Shown: piece by piece, positions 7,597 to 14,286 of the stretch | Position numbering within the stretch: the first letter of the stretch is position 1 | Layout of the letters: the number at the start of each line of letters is the position of its first letter | Assembly: GCA_964644705.1 (NCBI GenBank) | Contig: CAZXYF010000041.1 | Location: forward strand, 1-20,781 | DNA: 20,781 nucleotides | From: CAZXYF01 sp964644705 | GTDB taxonomy: Bacteria > Planctomycetota > Brocadiia > SM23-32 | Direction of reading: 5' to 3' | The notes under the pieces: model-generated | Seen by the model: only the letters and a program-made list of their open reading frames with translations | Told to the model about the DNA's origin: nothing | Databases searched by the model: none | Made by a program: the position numbers and the translations under genes

Positions 7597-7671
7597 TTAG
7601 CGTTGATCACCAGGTCTAACCTGAAAGGAGGGATCAGAACGCATACGCGAACAATCAACGTTCCATTTCAT
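7597..7671 (-). promoter_or_regulatory. Possible leader peptide (24 aa) and folded 5' leader of the lyase operon
   Basis: On the minus strand a 24-codon reading frame starts with ATG at 7671. GGAGGG lies 5 nt upstream, a better ribosome site than that of the lyase itself, and the frame ends in TAA 25 nt before the lyase ATG. Within it, the transcript carries CCCTCCTTTC (7622-7631), a match to the 16S 3' tail that could mask either ribosome site. CGTTGAT and ATCAACG (7601-7607 and 7654-7660) can pair around it. Translational attenuation is possible but unproven; a 25-codon frame could arise by chance. Confidence 0.3.
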
Positions 7672-7713
7672 GCACGCCCTCCATTCACCCGTAAGATTCT
7701 TGGAAGGCCGCGC

Positions 7714-7742
7714 ATGCTACTGGAGGGCACAAACCATGTCAA
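7714..7742 (-). promoter_or_regulatory. Candidate sigma-70 promoter for the lyase operon
   Basis: On the minus strand TTGACA (7742-7737), a 17-nt spacer and TAGCAT (7719-7714) are a full consensus -35 and a 4/6 -10 box. Transcription would begin near 7707, giving a leader of about 135 nt before the heparinase-family start. It is divergent from the ilvD promoter. Confidence 0.5.
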
Positions 7743-7858
7743 ACACGAGTCCGCGCACTGACTTTTTAATTGACCCGCGGGAACTGCATTTACTAATGTT
7801 CTGAAAAACATTGCGCCGTCCGACTCAAAAATGCCGCCCATCACCAGATGTCCGCGGT

Positions 7859-7888
7859 TTGACACATTATCACAAACAGAAGTAAACT
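7859..7888 (+). promoter_or_regulatory. Candidate sigma-70 promoter for ilvD
   Basis: A perfect TTGACA (7859-7864), an 18-nt spacer and TAAACT (7883-7888) predict a start near 7895 and a leader of about 55 nt. No attenuator or leader peptide rich in branched-chain residues is visible between it and ilvD. Confidence 0.5.
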
Positions 7889-7949
7889 CATTCCCTTCTA
7901 TTATTCGTCCCATCTACAGACTTTTATCAATATCAAACTGGAGACAGCG

Positions 7950-9650
7950 ATGGATTTGAGAAGTGACACCGCCACAGAAGGAGTTGACCGCGCACCGAGC
8001 CGTGCTTTGCTCTACGCAACAGGACAGTACACTCCGCGCGACCGCGAGAACAACAAGCCCATGATCGGCATCGCGAGCGCTTTCACCGATCTGATACCGG
8101 GTCATTCCGCTCTGCGGAACCTGGAGCGGTCCATCGAAAAAGGCGTCGCGACCGGGGGCGGGACATCCTTCATTTTCGGTGTCCCCGGCATTTGCGACGG
8201 TATTGCCATGGGCCATCATGGAATGCACTACAGCCTCCCCTCCCGTGAATTGATTGCCGACACCATTGAAACGGTGGCTGAAGCGCATCGTCTGGACGGA
8301 CTGGTGCTGCTGACCAATTGCGACAAAATAACCCCCGGTATGCTTATGGGCATTGCCCGCATTGATATCCCGGGGATCGTCGTCACCGGTGGCCCGATGT
8401 TGAGTGGTCACTGGCGTAAAGAAGGTGAAAATCAACCCTGCCGTCTTTCACTTGTTCGTGACACCTTTGAGGCGATTGGGCGCCACAAAGCTGGTGAAAT
8501 TGATGATGAAGAGCTGACCAACCTTGAGCTACACGCCTGCCCGGGTCCGGGTGCCTGCCAGGGACTTTATACGGCCAACACCATGGCCTGCGCCACCGAA
8601 GCAATGGGAATGAGTATGCCCGGCTGCGCCGCCACCCCCATTGTGGAGGCGGGCAAACAGCGCATTGCGGAAGCCAGTGGCGAACGCATTGTTGAGCTGG
8701 TTGAACAGGACATAACAGCGCAAAACATCATAACCAGGGAAAGCATACACAACGCCATTGTGGTCGATATGGCGCTCGGTGGTTCCACCAACAGCTGCCT
8801 CCACATCCCGGCGATCGCCCATGAGGCCGGTGTGGATGTGCCACTCGACATGTTTGATGACGTCAGCCGTGATGTTCCCCACATCGCCAACCTACGACCT
8901 GGCGGTGATTACTTCATGGAAGATCTCGCCCATGCCGGCGGGATCCCGGCCGTATTGAGTCGATTAACCGACGCAACCAACGATTGCCTTACCGTCAGCG
9001 GCGACACCACCCATGAGATAGCGGGACGCGGGGAGGTGATGGATGACGATGTCATTCGGACCGTTGATGACCCCTATCATCCCGAAGGCGGAATGGCCGT
9101 TCTGAAGGGCAACCTCGCCCCAGAAGGATCCGTTATCAAACAGAGTGCCGTTAGCGAGAAAATGCGTCAGTTCAGCGGCCCGGCCCGAATATACGACAGC
9201 GAAGATGACGCGATAGAGGCCATCATGGACGGTGAAATGGAAGGCGGCGAGGTAATCGTTATCCGGTATGAAGGCCCAAAAGGTGGGCCCGGAATGCGGG
9301 AGATGCTGAATCCGACGGCCGCCCTCATGGGAATGGGACTGGGAGACGAATGTGCACTGATCACCGACGGCCGATTCAGCGGGGGAACCCGGGGGCCCTG
9401 TATTGGTCATGTAAGCCCCGAAGCCGCCGCAGGTGGTATAATCGGGCTGGCCGAAGAGGGGGATGAAATCACCATAGACATTCCCAATCGCACCCTTGAG
9501 CTGGAAGTCGATGAACAGGAACTGGTCGAACGGCGGGAATCCTGGTCACCGGTCCCACCGAAAATCTCAACGGGCTATCTCGCGCGATATGCGCGTTTCG
9601 TAACCAGCGCTGCGACTGGTGCCGTTTACGACATCGGGCAAGACACTTGA
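7950..9650 (+). CDS. ilvD: Dihydroxy-acid dehydratase, 566 aa
   Basis: IlvD removes water from 2,3-dihydroxy-isovalerate and -methylvalerate in valine and isoleucine synthesis, and serves leucine and pantothenate indirectly. The IlvD/Edd family is unmistakable: ICDGIAMGH (81-89), YSLPSRE (94-100), TNCDKITPG (122-130, Cys124), HACPGPGACQGLYTANTMA (Cys197) and DGRFSGG with the catalytic Ser at about 477. Cys82, Cys124 and Cys197 are the expected Fe-S region cysteines. The PCN cysteine of plant-type [2Fe-2S] enzymes is replaced by PGH (50-52), as in E. coli IlvD. Length is typical. GGAG lies 6 nt before the ATG. The gene appears to be monocistronic, with its own promoter, and no other ilv or leu genes are in the window. 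Confidence 0.96.
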   Translation: MDLRSDTATEGVDRAPSRALLYATGQYTPRDRENNKPMIGIASAFTDLIPGHSALRNLERSIEKGVATGGGTSFIFGVPGICDGIAMGHHGMHYSLPSRELIADTIETVAEAHRLDGLVLLTNCDKITPGMLMGIARIDIPGIVVTGGPMLSGHWRKEGENQPCRLSLVRDTFEAIGRHKAGEIDDEELTNLELHACPGPGACQGLYTANTMACATEAMGMSMPGCAATPIVEAGKQRIAEASGERIVELVEQDITAQNIITRESIHNAIVVDMALGGSTNSCLHIPAIAHEAGVDVPLDMFDDVSRDVPHIANLRPGGDYFMEDLAHAGGIPAVLSRLTDATNDCLTVSGDTTHEIAGRGEVMDDDVIRTVDDPYHPEGGMAVLKGNLAPEGSVIKQSAVSEKMRQFSGPARIYDSEDDAIEAIMDGEMEGGEVIVIRYEGPKGGPGMREMLNPTAALMGMGLGDECALITDGRFSGGTRGPCIGHVSPEAAAGGIIGLAEEGDEITIDIPNRTLELEVDEQELVERRESWSPVPPKISTGYLARYARFVTSAATGAVYDIGQDT

Positions 9651-9668
9651 TGCCGCATCTTGATGTTT

Positions 9669-9706
9669 TTGCGCTCGGCCCCCATACTGTATAATACATG
9701 TATTAT
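9669..9706 (+). promoter_or_regulatory. Candidate promoter with a 16-bp palindrome over the -10 box
   Basis: TATAAT (9690-9695) is a perfect -10 box with a weak TTGCGC (9669-9674) 15 nt upstream. ATAATACATGTATTAT (9691-9706) is a perfect palindrome covering most of the -10 and the likely start site, the classic position for a repressor operator. The site lies 60 nt before the 463-aa secreted-protein gene. Confidence 0.45.
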
Positions 9707-9765
9707 GTCTGGTATAGGAATCAGCATTACAATCCAATCGCCTCAATCCATTAGAAGGTGAAACC

Positions 9766-11157
9766 ATGATGAAAAGGATTCTCCCCCCCATCCTTGCCGC
9801 CATCTTTTTCGCCAGTATGCTCGCCTCTGCTGAGCCCACGTCGATGGACGATACTGGCGAGGCCAGTTCAACATGGGAAAAACTGCAACCGGTACGCAAA
9901 CTGTGGCGTAATCGGGAATACGAGGCCGCTCAAAGTAAACTCGCCCACATAGCCCGGGTCAACAAAATGACGGGCATCGGGATTGACGTTGCCTCATTAA
10001 AGGAACTGCTTACGGAGGTGAAGGGCATCGTAGATGAGGGATATTCCTCTTTGAAAATCAAAGAAGGCCGAATCTATCCCGTCCCACTTAAAGAGGGAGG
10101 AAGCCTGGAAGGCAAAGTCATAAAAGTGAACGATGAAACAATCGTTCTCGAATATAACGAGGGGACTCAAAGCATTGCGCTTGATCAGATTGATATAGAG
10201 CGCATCATTCGACTGTCCGTGCTGAAATACAGTCCAGATTCCCCAGAAAATCAGGCATTATTCGCGGCACTCTACACGATGGAAGGTGAACTGGACAAGG
10301 CACAGAAAGCATTAAAGCGCGCGGCCAAAGGTGGTTATGACGCACAGGAAGAAAATCGATTCGTCAAATGGGTCAAAAGCGCCAAGGAAGCCCAACAGCG
10401 TGACAAAACGAGAAAGATGACCGAGGAAAAACGAAAAAACACGGAGACTGAATCAGTCTCGTCCAAGGATAACAAGAAAACCATCAAGCAGATTCACAAA
10501 GGGGAAAAAGATATTGTGGTGCTCGTGGATCGAATTCACGGGAAAAATGTACCGAAATTGATCCGTCGAAAACTGGAGAACCATAATGTCAAGGTCAAGT
10601 ACGCCACTGGGGACAACTACAACGAAAAAACACTGGAACAAACATCCGTCGTCCTCATCAAAGACAAAGCGGCGGGGCCCATATCGAAGAGTGACGCGCG
10701 GGCTCTGGCTCAGTTCGTTCGCGATGGCGGTGGCCTGGTCTATTTCGGATCGACCGGGAAAGCAGATCCATCCCTTGAACCTTTCATGAAGGCCCTGAAC
10801 ATTAAAATACTGACCGATGAACTGCGGGTAAAAGCCAATACACCCGACAACATCCCCAAAAGTCGTGCCGTTGCCGGCCCGATCGGGAAACATCCTATAA
10901 CCCGCAACGCCGGCCCTGTGTTTTTCCCGCTGCGAACATGCACCATCGATACGAGTCGGGACAAGGCCTTTTTGATCACTTCAAACCATGTAAAGAGTCA
11001 GATATCAGACGAATCGCCTCTCATTATGGGCGCTACGTTTACTCTTGGTGGCGGCAAAATAGTAACATTCGGGACGATTCCCCACCTGTATGACCGCAAA
11101 ACCAAGCAATCCGCCCGTCGCATCGTTCTCAACGCAATTGCCTGGGCCAATCGATAG
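9766..11157 (+). CDS. Secreted protein with GATase1/ThuA-like C-terminal domain, unknown function, 463 aa
   Basis: I do not recognise this as a named protein. Residues 1-22 form a signal peptide (MMKR, a hydrophobic core, then a probable cut after ASA). Residues of about 30-200 include a small beta-rich stretch (EGGSLEGKVIKVNDETIVLEY) and TPR-like helices (FAALYTMEGELDKAQKALKRAAKGG). About 205-245 is a Lys/Glu-rich linker. About 247-463 resembles the class-I glutamine-amidotransferase-like/ThuA fold: DIVVLVD, a LAQFVRDGGGLVYFG turn, GKHPITR and a GGGKIVTFGTIPHLYD segment. No Cys nucleophile is evident where amidotransferases have one, so it is more likely a binding or structural domain. GAAGG lies 7 nt before the ATG. 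Its 3' end converges on the FAH-family gene with only 15 nt between. Confidence 0.75.
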   Translation: MMKRILPPILAAIFFASMLASAEPTSMDDTGEASSTWEKLQPVRKLWRNREYEAAQSKLAHIARVNKMTGIGIDVASLKELLTEVKGIVDEGYSSLKIKEGRIYPVPLKEGGSLEGKVIKVNDETIVLEYNEGTQSIALDQIDIERIIRLSVLKYSPDSPENQALFAALYTMEGELDKAQKALKRAAKGGYDAQEENRFVKWVKSAKEAQQRDKTRKMTEEKRKNTETESVSSKDNKKTIKQIHKGEKDIVVLVDRIHGKNVPKLIRRKLENHNVKVKYATGDNYNEKTLEQTSVVLIKDKAAGPISKSDARALAQFVRDGGGLVYFGSTGKADPSLEPFMKALNIKILTDELRVKANTPDNIPKSRAVAGPIGKHPITRNAGPVFFPLRTCTIDTSRDKAFLITSNHVKSQISDESPLIMGATFTLGGGKIVTFGTIPHLYDRKTKQSARRIVLNAIAWANR

Positions 11158-11172
11158 GTCGGCGTCTGAACT

Positions 11173-12051
11173 TCACTCGACGGGATTAACCAGCTCGCCC
11201 ACCTGTTCAATCGCGCACCGTACGCAATCTCCCGATTCCAAATACGTCGGTGGATCCTGCCCTGCCCCAACCCCTGACGGCGTGCCCGTGGAAACTACGT
11301 CGCCCGGCTCGAGGGTGAAAACTTCGCTCAGATAAGACAGAATCGTCGGAATATCGAACACCATCTCTCCCGTGTTCGCCCGCTGACGGCACTGTCCGTT
11401 TATCGTGCATCGGATATCTAAATTGTGCGGATCCGGGATTTCATCGGCGGTTACCAGAGCGGGCCCAATCGGACAAAAGGTATCAAAGGACTTTCCCAAA
11501 TACCATTGCCCCCCCGGTTTCTCGTGCTGGTAATCCCGCGCGCTCACATCACACAGCACAGAATATCCGGCGACATGATCCAGCGCATTTTCGGCGGATA
11601 TGTGACGGGCGGTCCGCCCGACAACCACAGCAAGTTCCACTTCGTAATCCACTTTCTCCGCAACCCGCGGTAATTGAATCGGGGCTTTCGGACCAATCAC
11701 GCTTGATGTCGCCTTCGCGAAAACCACGGGTTCATCCGGCACGTCCGCTCCGCTTTCAGCAGCGTGATCGCGATAATTTCGCCCCAGGCATACAATTTTC
11801 CCTGGCCGATGGAACGGAAAGGTCAATTCCACTTCCTCCAGTGACTTCACGCTCCCATCGGGCAATTTGGAAGGAGCAACATTCGCCAGCTGAAGGATTT
11901 CAGACAATTCATCCTTCGCACCGGTTTCCCCGATTAATTCCAGGGGGGCAGATGGCAGAGAATCTCCAGATGCCAGCTGGAGATCGAGAACCTCGTTTCC
12001 AATCATAACTCCCACGCGTTTTCCGTCGTCCCGAAACCTGACTATTCTCAT
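11173..12051 (-). CDS. Fumarylacetoacetate hydrolase (FAH) family protein, 292 aa
   Basis: FAH-fold enzymes hydrolyse, decarboxylate or isomerise 2-oxo acids with a divalent metal. The product shows GRNYRDH (90-96), DYEVELAVVVG (135-145; Glu137 and Glu139 as metal ligands), CDVSARD (Asp168), GKSFDTFCPIGP (186-197) and GDVVSTGTPSGVG (250-262). An N-terminal cap domain of about 75 residues precedes these. Size and motifs fit the group annotated as 2-hydroxyhepta-2,4-diene-1,7-dioate isomerase, ureidoglycolate lyase or 2,4-diketo-3-deoxy-sugar-acid hydrolase; sequence alone does not decide. A role with sugar-acid products of the lyases upstream is conceivable, but it is not adjacent to them. AAGGAG lies 8 nt before the ATG. 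There is no signal peptide. Confidence 0.9.
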   Translation of the reverse strand: MRIVRFRDDGKRVGVMIGNEVLDLQLASGDSLPSAPLELIGETGAKDELSEILQLANVAPSKLPDGSVKSLEEVELTFPFHRPGKIVCLGRNYRDHAAESGADVPDEPVVFAKATSSVIGPKAPIQLPRVAEKVDYEVELAVVVGRTARHISAENALDHVAGYSVLCDVSARDYQHEKPGGQWYLGKSFDTFCPIGPALVTADEIPDPHNLDIRCTINGQCRQRANTGEMVFDIPTILSYLSEVFTLEPGDVVSTGTPSGVGAGQDPPTYLESGDCVRCAIEQVGELVNPVE

Positions 12052-12128
12052 TCCAAATTCTCCTTTACGCCAATCGGACTATACAAAAATCAATCAGTGA
12101 GGCCGGAAGAACTCCGTTAGGTTTTCCC

Positions 12129-12157
12129 ATAATACCCGCACCTCACGCCGGGGTAAA
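12129..12157 (-). promoter_or_regulatory. Candidate promoter for the FAH-family gene
   Basis: On the minus strand TTTACC (12157-12152), a 17-nt spacer and TATTAT (12134-12129) score 4/6 and 5/6 against sigma-70 consensus, with an A/T-rich stretch just upstream. The leader would be about 70 nt. Confidence 0.4.
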
Positions 12158-12279
12158 TCATATTTTATTCTACCCGAAGGCCCGAGTGAAAAAGGAACAA
12201 TTACCCCCGTTTGGCCGGAGACAACCCACTGCAGACTAAGATAATTGTTCGGACAATAACAAATGCTGCGGGACGCGTG

Positions 12280-12370
12280 GCCCTTCGTCGATCACATTTA
12301 TCGTTCGCCCTCATCGGTTGTCCGAGCGGACTTCCGGAAAACGGCCGACAAAGGCGATGGACGAAGGGGC
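12280..12370. other. Nested inverted-repeat structure, possible structured RNA
   Basis: GCCCTTCGTC (12280-12289) pairs with GACGAAGGGGC (12360-12370) with one bulge. Inside it TCGCC (12305-12309) pairs with GGCGA (12353-12357), and TTGTC (12318-12322) pairs with GACAA (12347-12351). It sits in a gene-free interval of about 0.7 kb (12052-12757) between divergent promoters. It matches no RNA I know; tmRNA, SRP RNA and RNase P signatures are absent. Transcription and strand are unknown. Confidence 0.3.
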
Positions 12371-12429
12371 TCGACGAATGCTCCAGCGCCCTGCCGAAAG
12401 GCCCTATCGTTTGGCTTGGTACGCCTGCT

Positions 12430-12500
12430 GTAGTGCACAGGTACGCCCCCACCGGGATAAACCCGGCAAGTAGGGCATCACAAAACGCACCTGATTCACC
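12430..12500 (+). repeat. Dispersed intergenic repeat, copy 3 (diverged)
   Basis: It shares GTAGTGCA-A-GTACGCC with copy 2 and the stem-loop core with copies 1 and 2. The inner stem CCGGG (12452-12456)/CCCGG (12462-12466) is intact. The outer stem reads GCCC (12445-12448)/GGGC (12473-12476), where copies 1 and 2 have GCCT/AGGC, a compensatory change. The tail after 12476 is only loosely similar. An extra GGTACGCC occurs about 20 nt upstream. Confidence 0.6.
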
Positions 12501-12620
12501 GGATACCCACAGTCCCGCCCGATCACACCGATCAGACGAGGCAATATTGACGGACAGATGGCGGCATCCTGATATACGCAGACACGTCATATCGCGCGAA
12601 TTATGGCCCCCTGCGCACGG

Positions 12621-12649
12621 TTGCGCCAATCCTCTCTCTGTGCTATCAT
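12621..12649 (+). promoter_or_regulatory. Candidate sigma-70 promoter for the cmk operon
   Basis: TTGCGC (12621-12626), a 17-nt spacer and TATCAT (12644-12649) precede cmk by about 110 nt. The -10 box matches 5/6. It is the only good candidate found upstream of the cmk-plsC-rpsA run. Confidence 0.45.
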
Positions 12650-12757
12650 ACCGATTCGTGTATAAAAAGATTTTACGGGATACACTATATCTCAAGTGAT
12701 GATAAGAACTTTTGCAAAGGTATCGGGAAGCTGGTTCCAGTATCCTCAACATGGAGG

Positions 12758-13480
12758 ATGCCACCGGTGATTGTAACAATAGATGGGCCGGCTGCGGCCG
12801 GTAAAAGCACGGTGGCACGCCGACTGGCCCGGGAACTTGGATTTCATTATCTGGACACCGGCGCCACCTACAGAGCCGTCACCTGGAAAGCCCTCCAGCA
12901 GGGCATTGATTTTGACAACCCGGACAAACTGGTCCAACTGGCTAACAATACCAGCATTCAATTTGTCAAACAAGACGGTGATCAGCGAGTGGTATGCGAT
13001 GGTGTGGATGTGACGGACGAGATCCGAACCCCCGATGTAACGAAAAACATCCATTATCTGGCCGATGAGCCTGAAGTGCGTAACGCCCTCAGTCGCATTC
13101 AGCGGGATTTTGCCGAAGGGCGTAATGTCGTCACCGAGGGACGGGATCAGGGAACCGAAGTTTTTCCTGATGCTGAAGTCAAATTTTATCTGGATGCCTC
13201 GGCGGAAACGCGTGCGCGACGACGCTTACGGGACATGGAGGCAAAGAACGTCGATACGAACCTTGAGGAGACCCTCGCCGCCATCCGCAAGAGAGATCAA
13301 CAGGATCAGAACCGCCGTATGGGCGGGCTGCGCCGGGACGATGATATGATTGTTATTGACAGCACGAATTTGACGGTGGAAGAAGTGGTCGCCAAAATGC
13401 AGAGAAAGGTCCAGACACAAGCCGATATGATCTTTTCGGACACGGATCCTGAAACGGCGGCCGGACGAGCACATGCATAG
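12758..13480 (+). CDS. cmk: Cytidylate kinase, 240 aa
   Basis: Cmk phosphorylates CMP and dCMP using ATP in the cytoplasm, recycling nucleotides from RNA and phospholipid turnover. It shows the P-loop GPAAAGKST (10-18), the YLDTGATYRA nucleotide-binding stretch, GRDQGTEVFPDA (usually GRDIGT, so Ile is replaced by Gln) and RD-QQD-QNR with IVIDST near the end. Length is near the usual 220-230 residues. The start needs care. GGAGG at 12753-12757 directly abuts the ATG at 12758, which is too close to work. An in-frame GTG at 12767 lies 9 nt from it and gives the usual short N-terminus before the P-loop, so translation probably starts at 12767. The gene overlaps plsC by 8 nt; a cmk-plsC-rpsA order is common in many bacteria. 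Confidence 0.94.
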   Translation: MPPVIVTIDGPAAAGKSTVARRLARELGFHYLDTGATYRAVTWKALQQGIDFDNPDKLVQLANNTSIQFVKQDGDQRVVCDGVDVTDEIRTPDVTKNIHYLADEPEVRNALSRIQRDFAEGRNVVTEGRDQGTEVFPDAEVKFYLDASAETRARRRLRDMEAKNVDTNLEETLAAIRKRDQQDQNRRMGGLRRDDDMIVIDSTNLTVEEVVAKMQRKVQTQADMIFSDTDPETAAGRAHA

Positions 13481-14132
13481 GGAAAACCGCTTTGCACACC
13501 ATCTGATGCGCAAGACTCTCTATCTGGTATCCCGTTACGTGTCGGGAACAGCAGTCACCTGTCTCACAGGAGTAAGACACTTCAACGTGCCCGACTTACA
13601 CTCCTATGAGGGAGTTTTACTGGTTTCCAATCATCAGAGTTTCCTGGATCCCGTGCTGGTCGGTATGCCACTGGAACGGCGGATCAATTATCTGGCACGC
13701 AGCACATTGTTTGACACTCCGGTTTTTGGATCTCTGATCCGCGCATTGGGCACTATTCCACTGCGTCGCGGAACTGGCGATGGCGCTGCTCTACGCGCAG
13801 CCATGTCGGTGCTGAAAGATGGGCGCCCGTTGCTTCTGTTCCCGGAAGGTACACGGTCCTCAGACGGGAGCCTTGGGACGATGAGTCCGGGGGCGGCCAT
13901 GATGGCCGCGCGGTGCAAAGTGCCGGTCATCCCGACATATATCGAGGGGGCCTTTGATGCATGGCCCAAAAGCAGGACTCTGCCACGGCCAGCGCGCACA
14001 GTTGTGGTTTATGGCGAACCGCTGCCGTCGGCGGATAACGATGGAACAGAACTGAACCAGAAAATCATGAGCAGTATTGTGGACATGCGTGAATTCGCAT
14101 GTTCTCTTTTGGATAAAAGCCCACGTAAATAG
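13473..14132 (+). CDS. plsC: 1-acyl-sn-glycerol-3-phosphate acyltransferase family protein, 219 aa
   Basis: PlsC-type enzymes acylate lysophosphatidic acid at the inner membrane to make phosphatidic acid. The two family motifs are clear: NHQSFLD (53-59, the HX4D catalytic pair His54/Asp59) and FPEGTRSS (123-130). PLRRG (about 96-100) and VPVIPTYIEGA are the expected intermediate motifs. The N-terminal 30 residues carry a weak amphipathic or hydrophobic stretch for membrane association. The start lies inside the last 8 nt of cmk with only a weak purine-rich ribosome site, so translational coupling to cmk is likely. An in-frame ATG at residue 12 is an alternative start. The specific acceptor is inferred. 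Confidence 0.9.
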   Translation: MHRENRFAHHLMRKTLYLVSRYVSGTAVTCLTGVRHFNVPDLHSYEGVLLVSNHQSFLDPVLVGMPLERRINYLARSTLFDTPVFGSLIRALGTIPLRRGTGDGAALRAAMSVLKDGRPLLLFPEGTRSSDGSLGTMSPGAAMMAARCKVPVIPTYIEGAFDAWPKSRTLPRPARTVVVYGEPLPSADNDGTELNQKIMSSIVDMREFACSLLDKSPRK

Positions 14133-14163
14133 GGCGAGAAGACAAATGTCCAATACAGCAAAA

Positions 14164-14242
14164 GGAGTGTCCGTCCCTCTTCTGGTGGTCAGAAGAGACG
14201 GGCGCAAGCACTCCCGGGCAGCATCACGGTGATGTTGTCCCG
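14164..14242 (+). promoter_or_regulatory. Structured leader upstream of rpsA (two adjacent hairpins)
   Basis: GGAGTG (14164-14169) pairs with CACTCC (14209-14214), enclosing CTCTTCTG/CAGAAGAG (14177-14184/14190-14197), itself extended by GTCCGT/ACGGGC across a CC bulge. A second hairpin follows at once: CGGGCAGCATC (14215-14225) with GATGTTGTCCCG (14231-14242), 11 pairs with one bulge and one G-U. The rpsA ATG is 45 nt further on, with AAGG about 11 nt before it. S1 is known to repress its own translation through leader structure in E. coli; a similar role here is inference. It could equally be a terminator or attenuator after plsC. Confidence 0.5.
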
Positions 14243-14286
14243 TTAGTTATACCCGTTTTTCTCAACCAAAGAAGGTTTACTCTCAC

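Noticed and set aside
10599..10617. Fourth copy of the dispersed repeat (AGTACGCCACTGGGGAC)
   Set aside because: The match is short, lies inside a coding region, and lacks the stem-loop core.
12201..12818. Overlapping open frames on both strands in the 12.2-12.8 kb gap
   Set aside because: Neither translation has a domain, signal peptide or ribosome site, and both run through the repeat, the inverted repeats and the candidate cmk promoter.
14146..14232. 28-codon plus-strand frame between plsC and rpsA (opens MSNTAKGVSV)
   Set aside because: A frame this short is expected by chance, the ribosome site is weak, and the same bases are better explained as paired stems.
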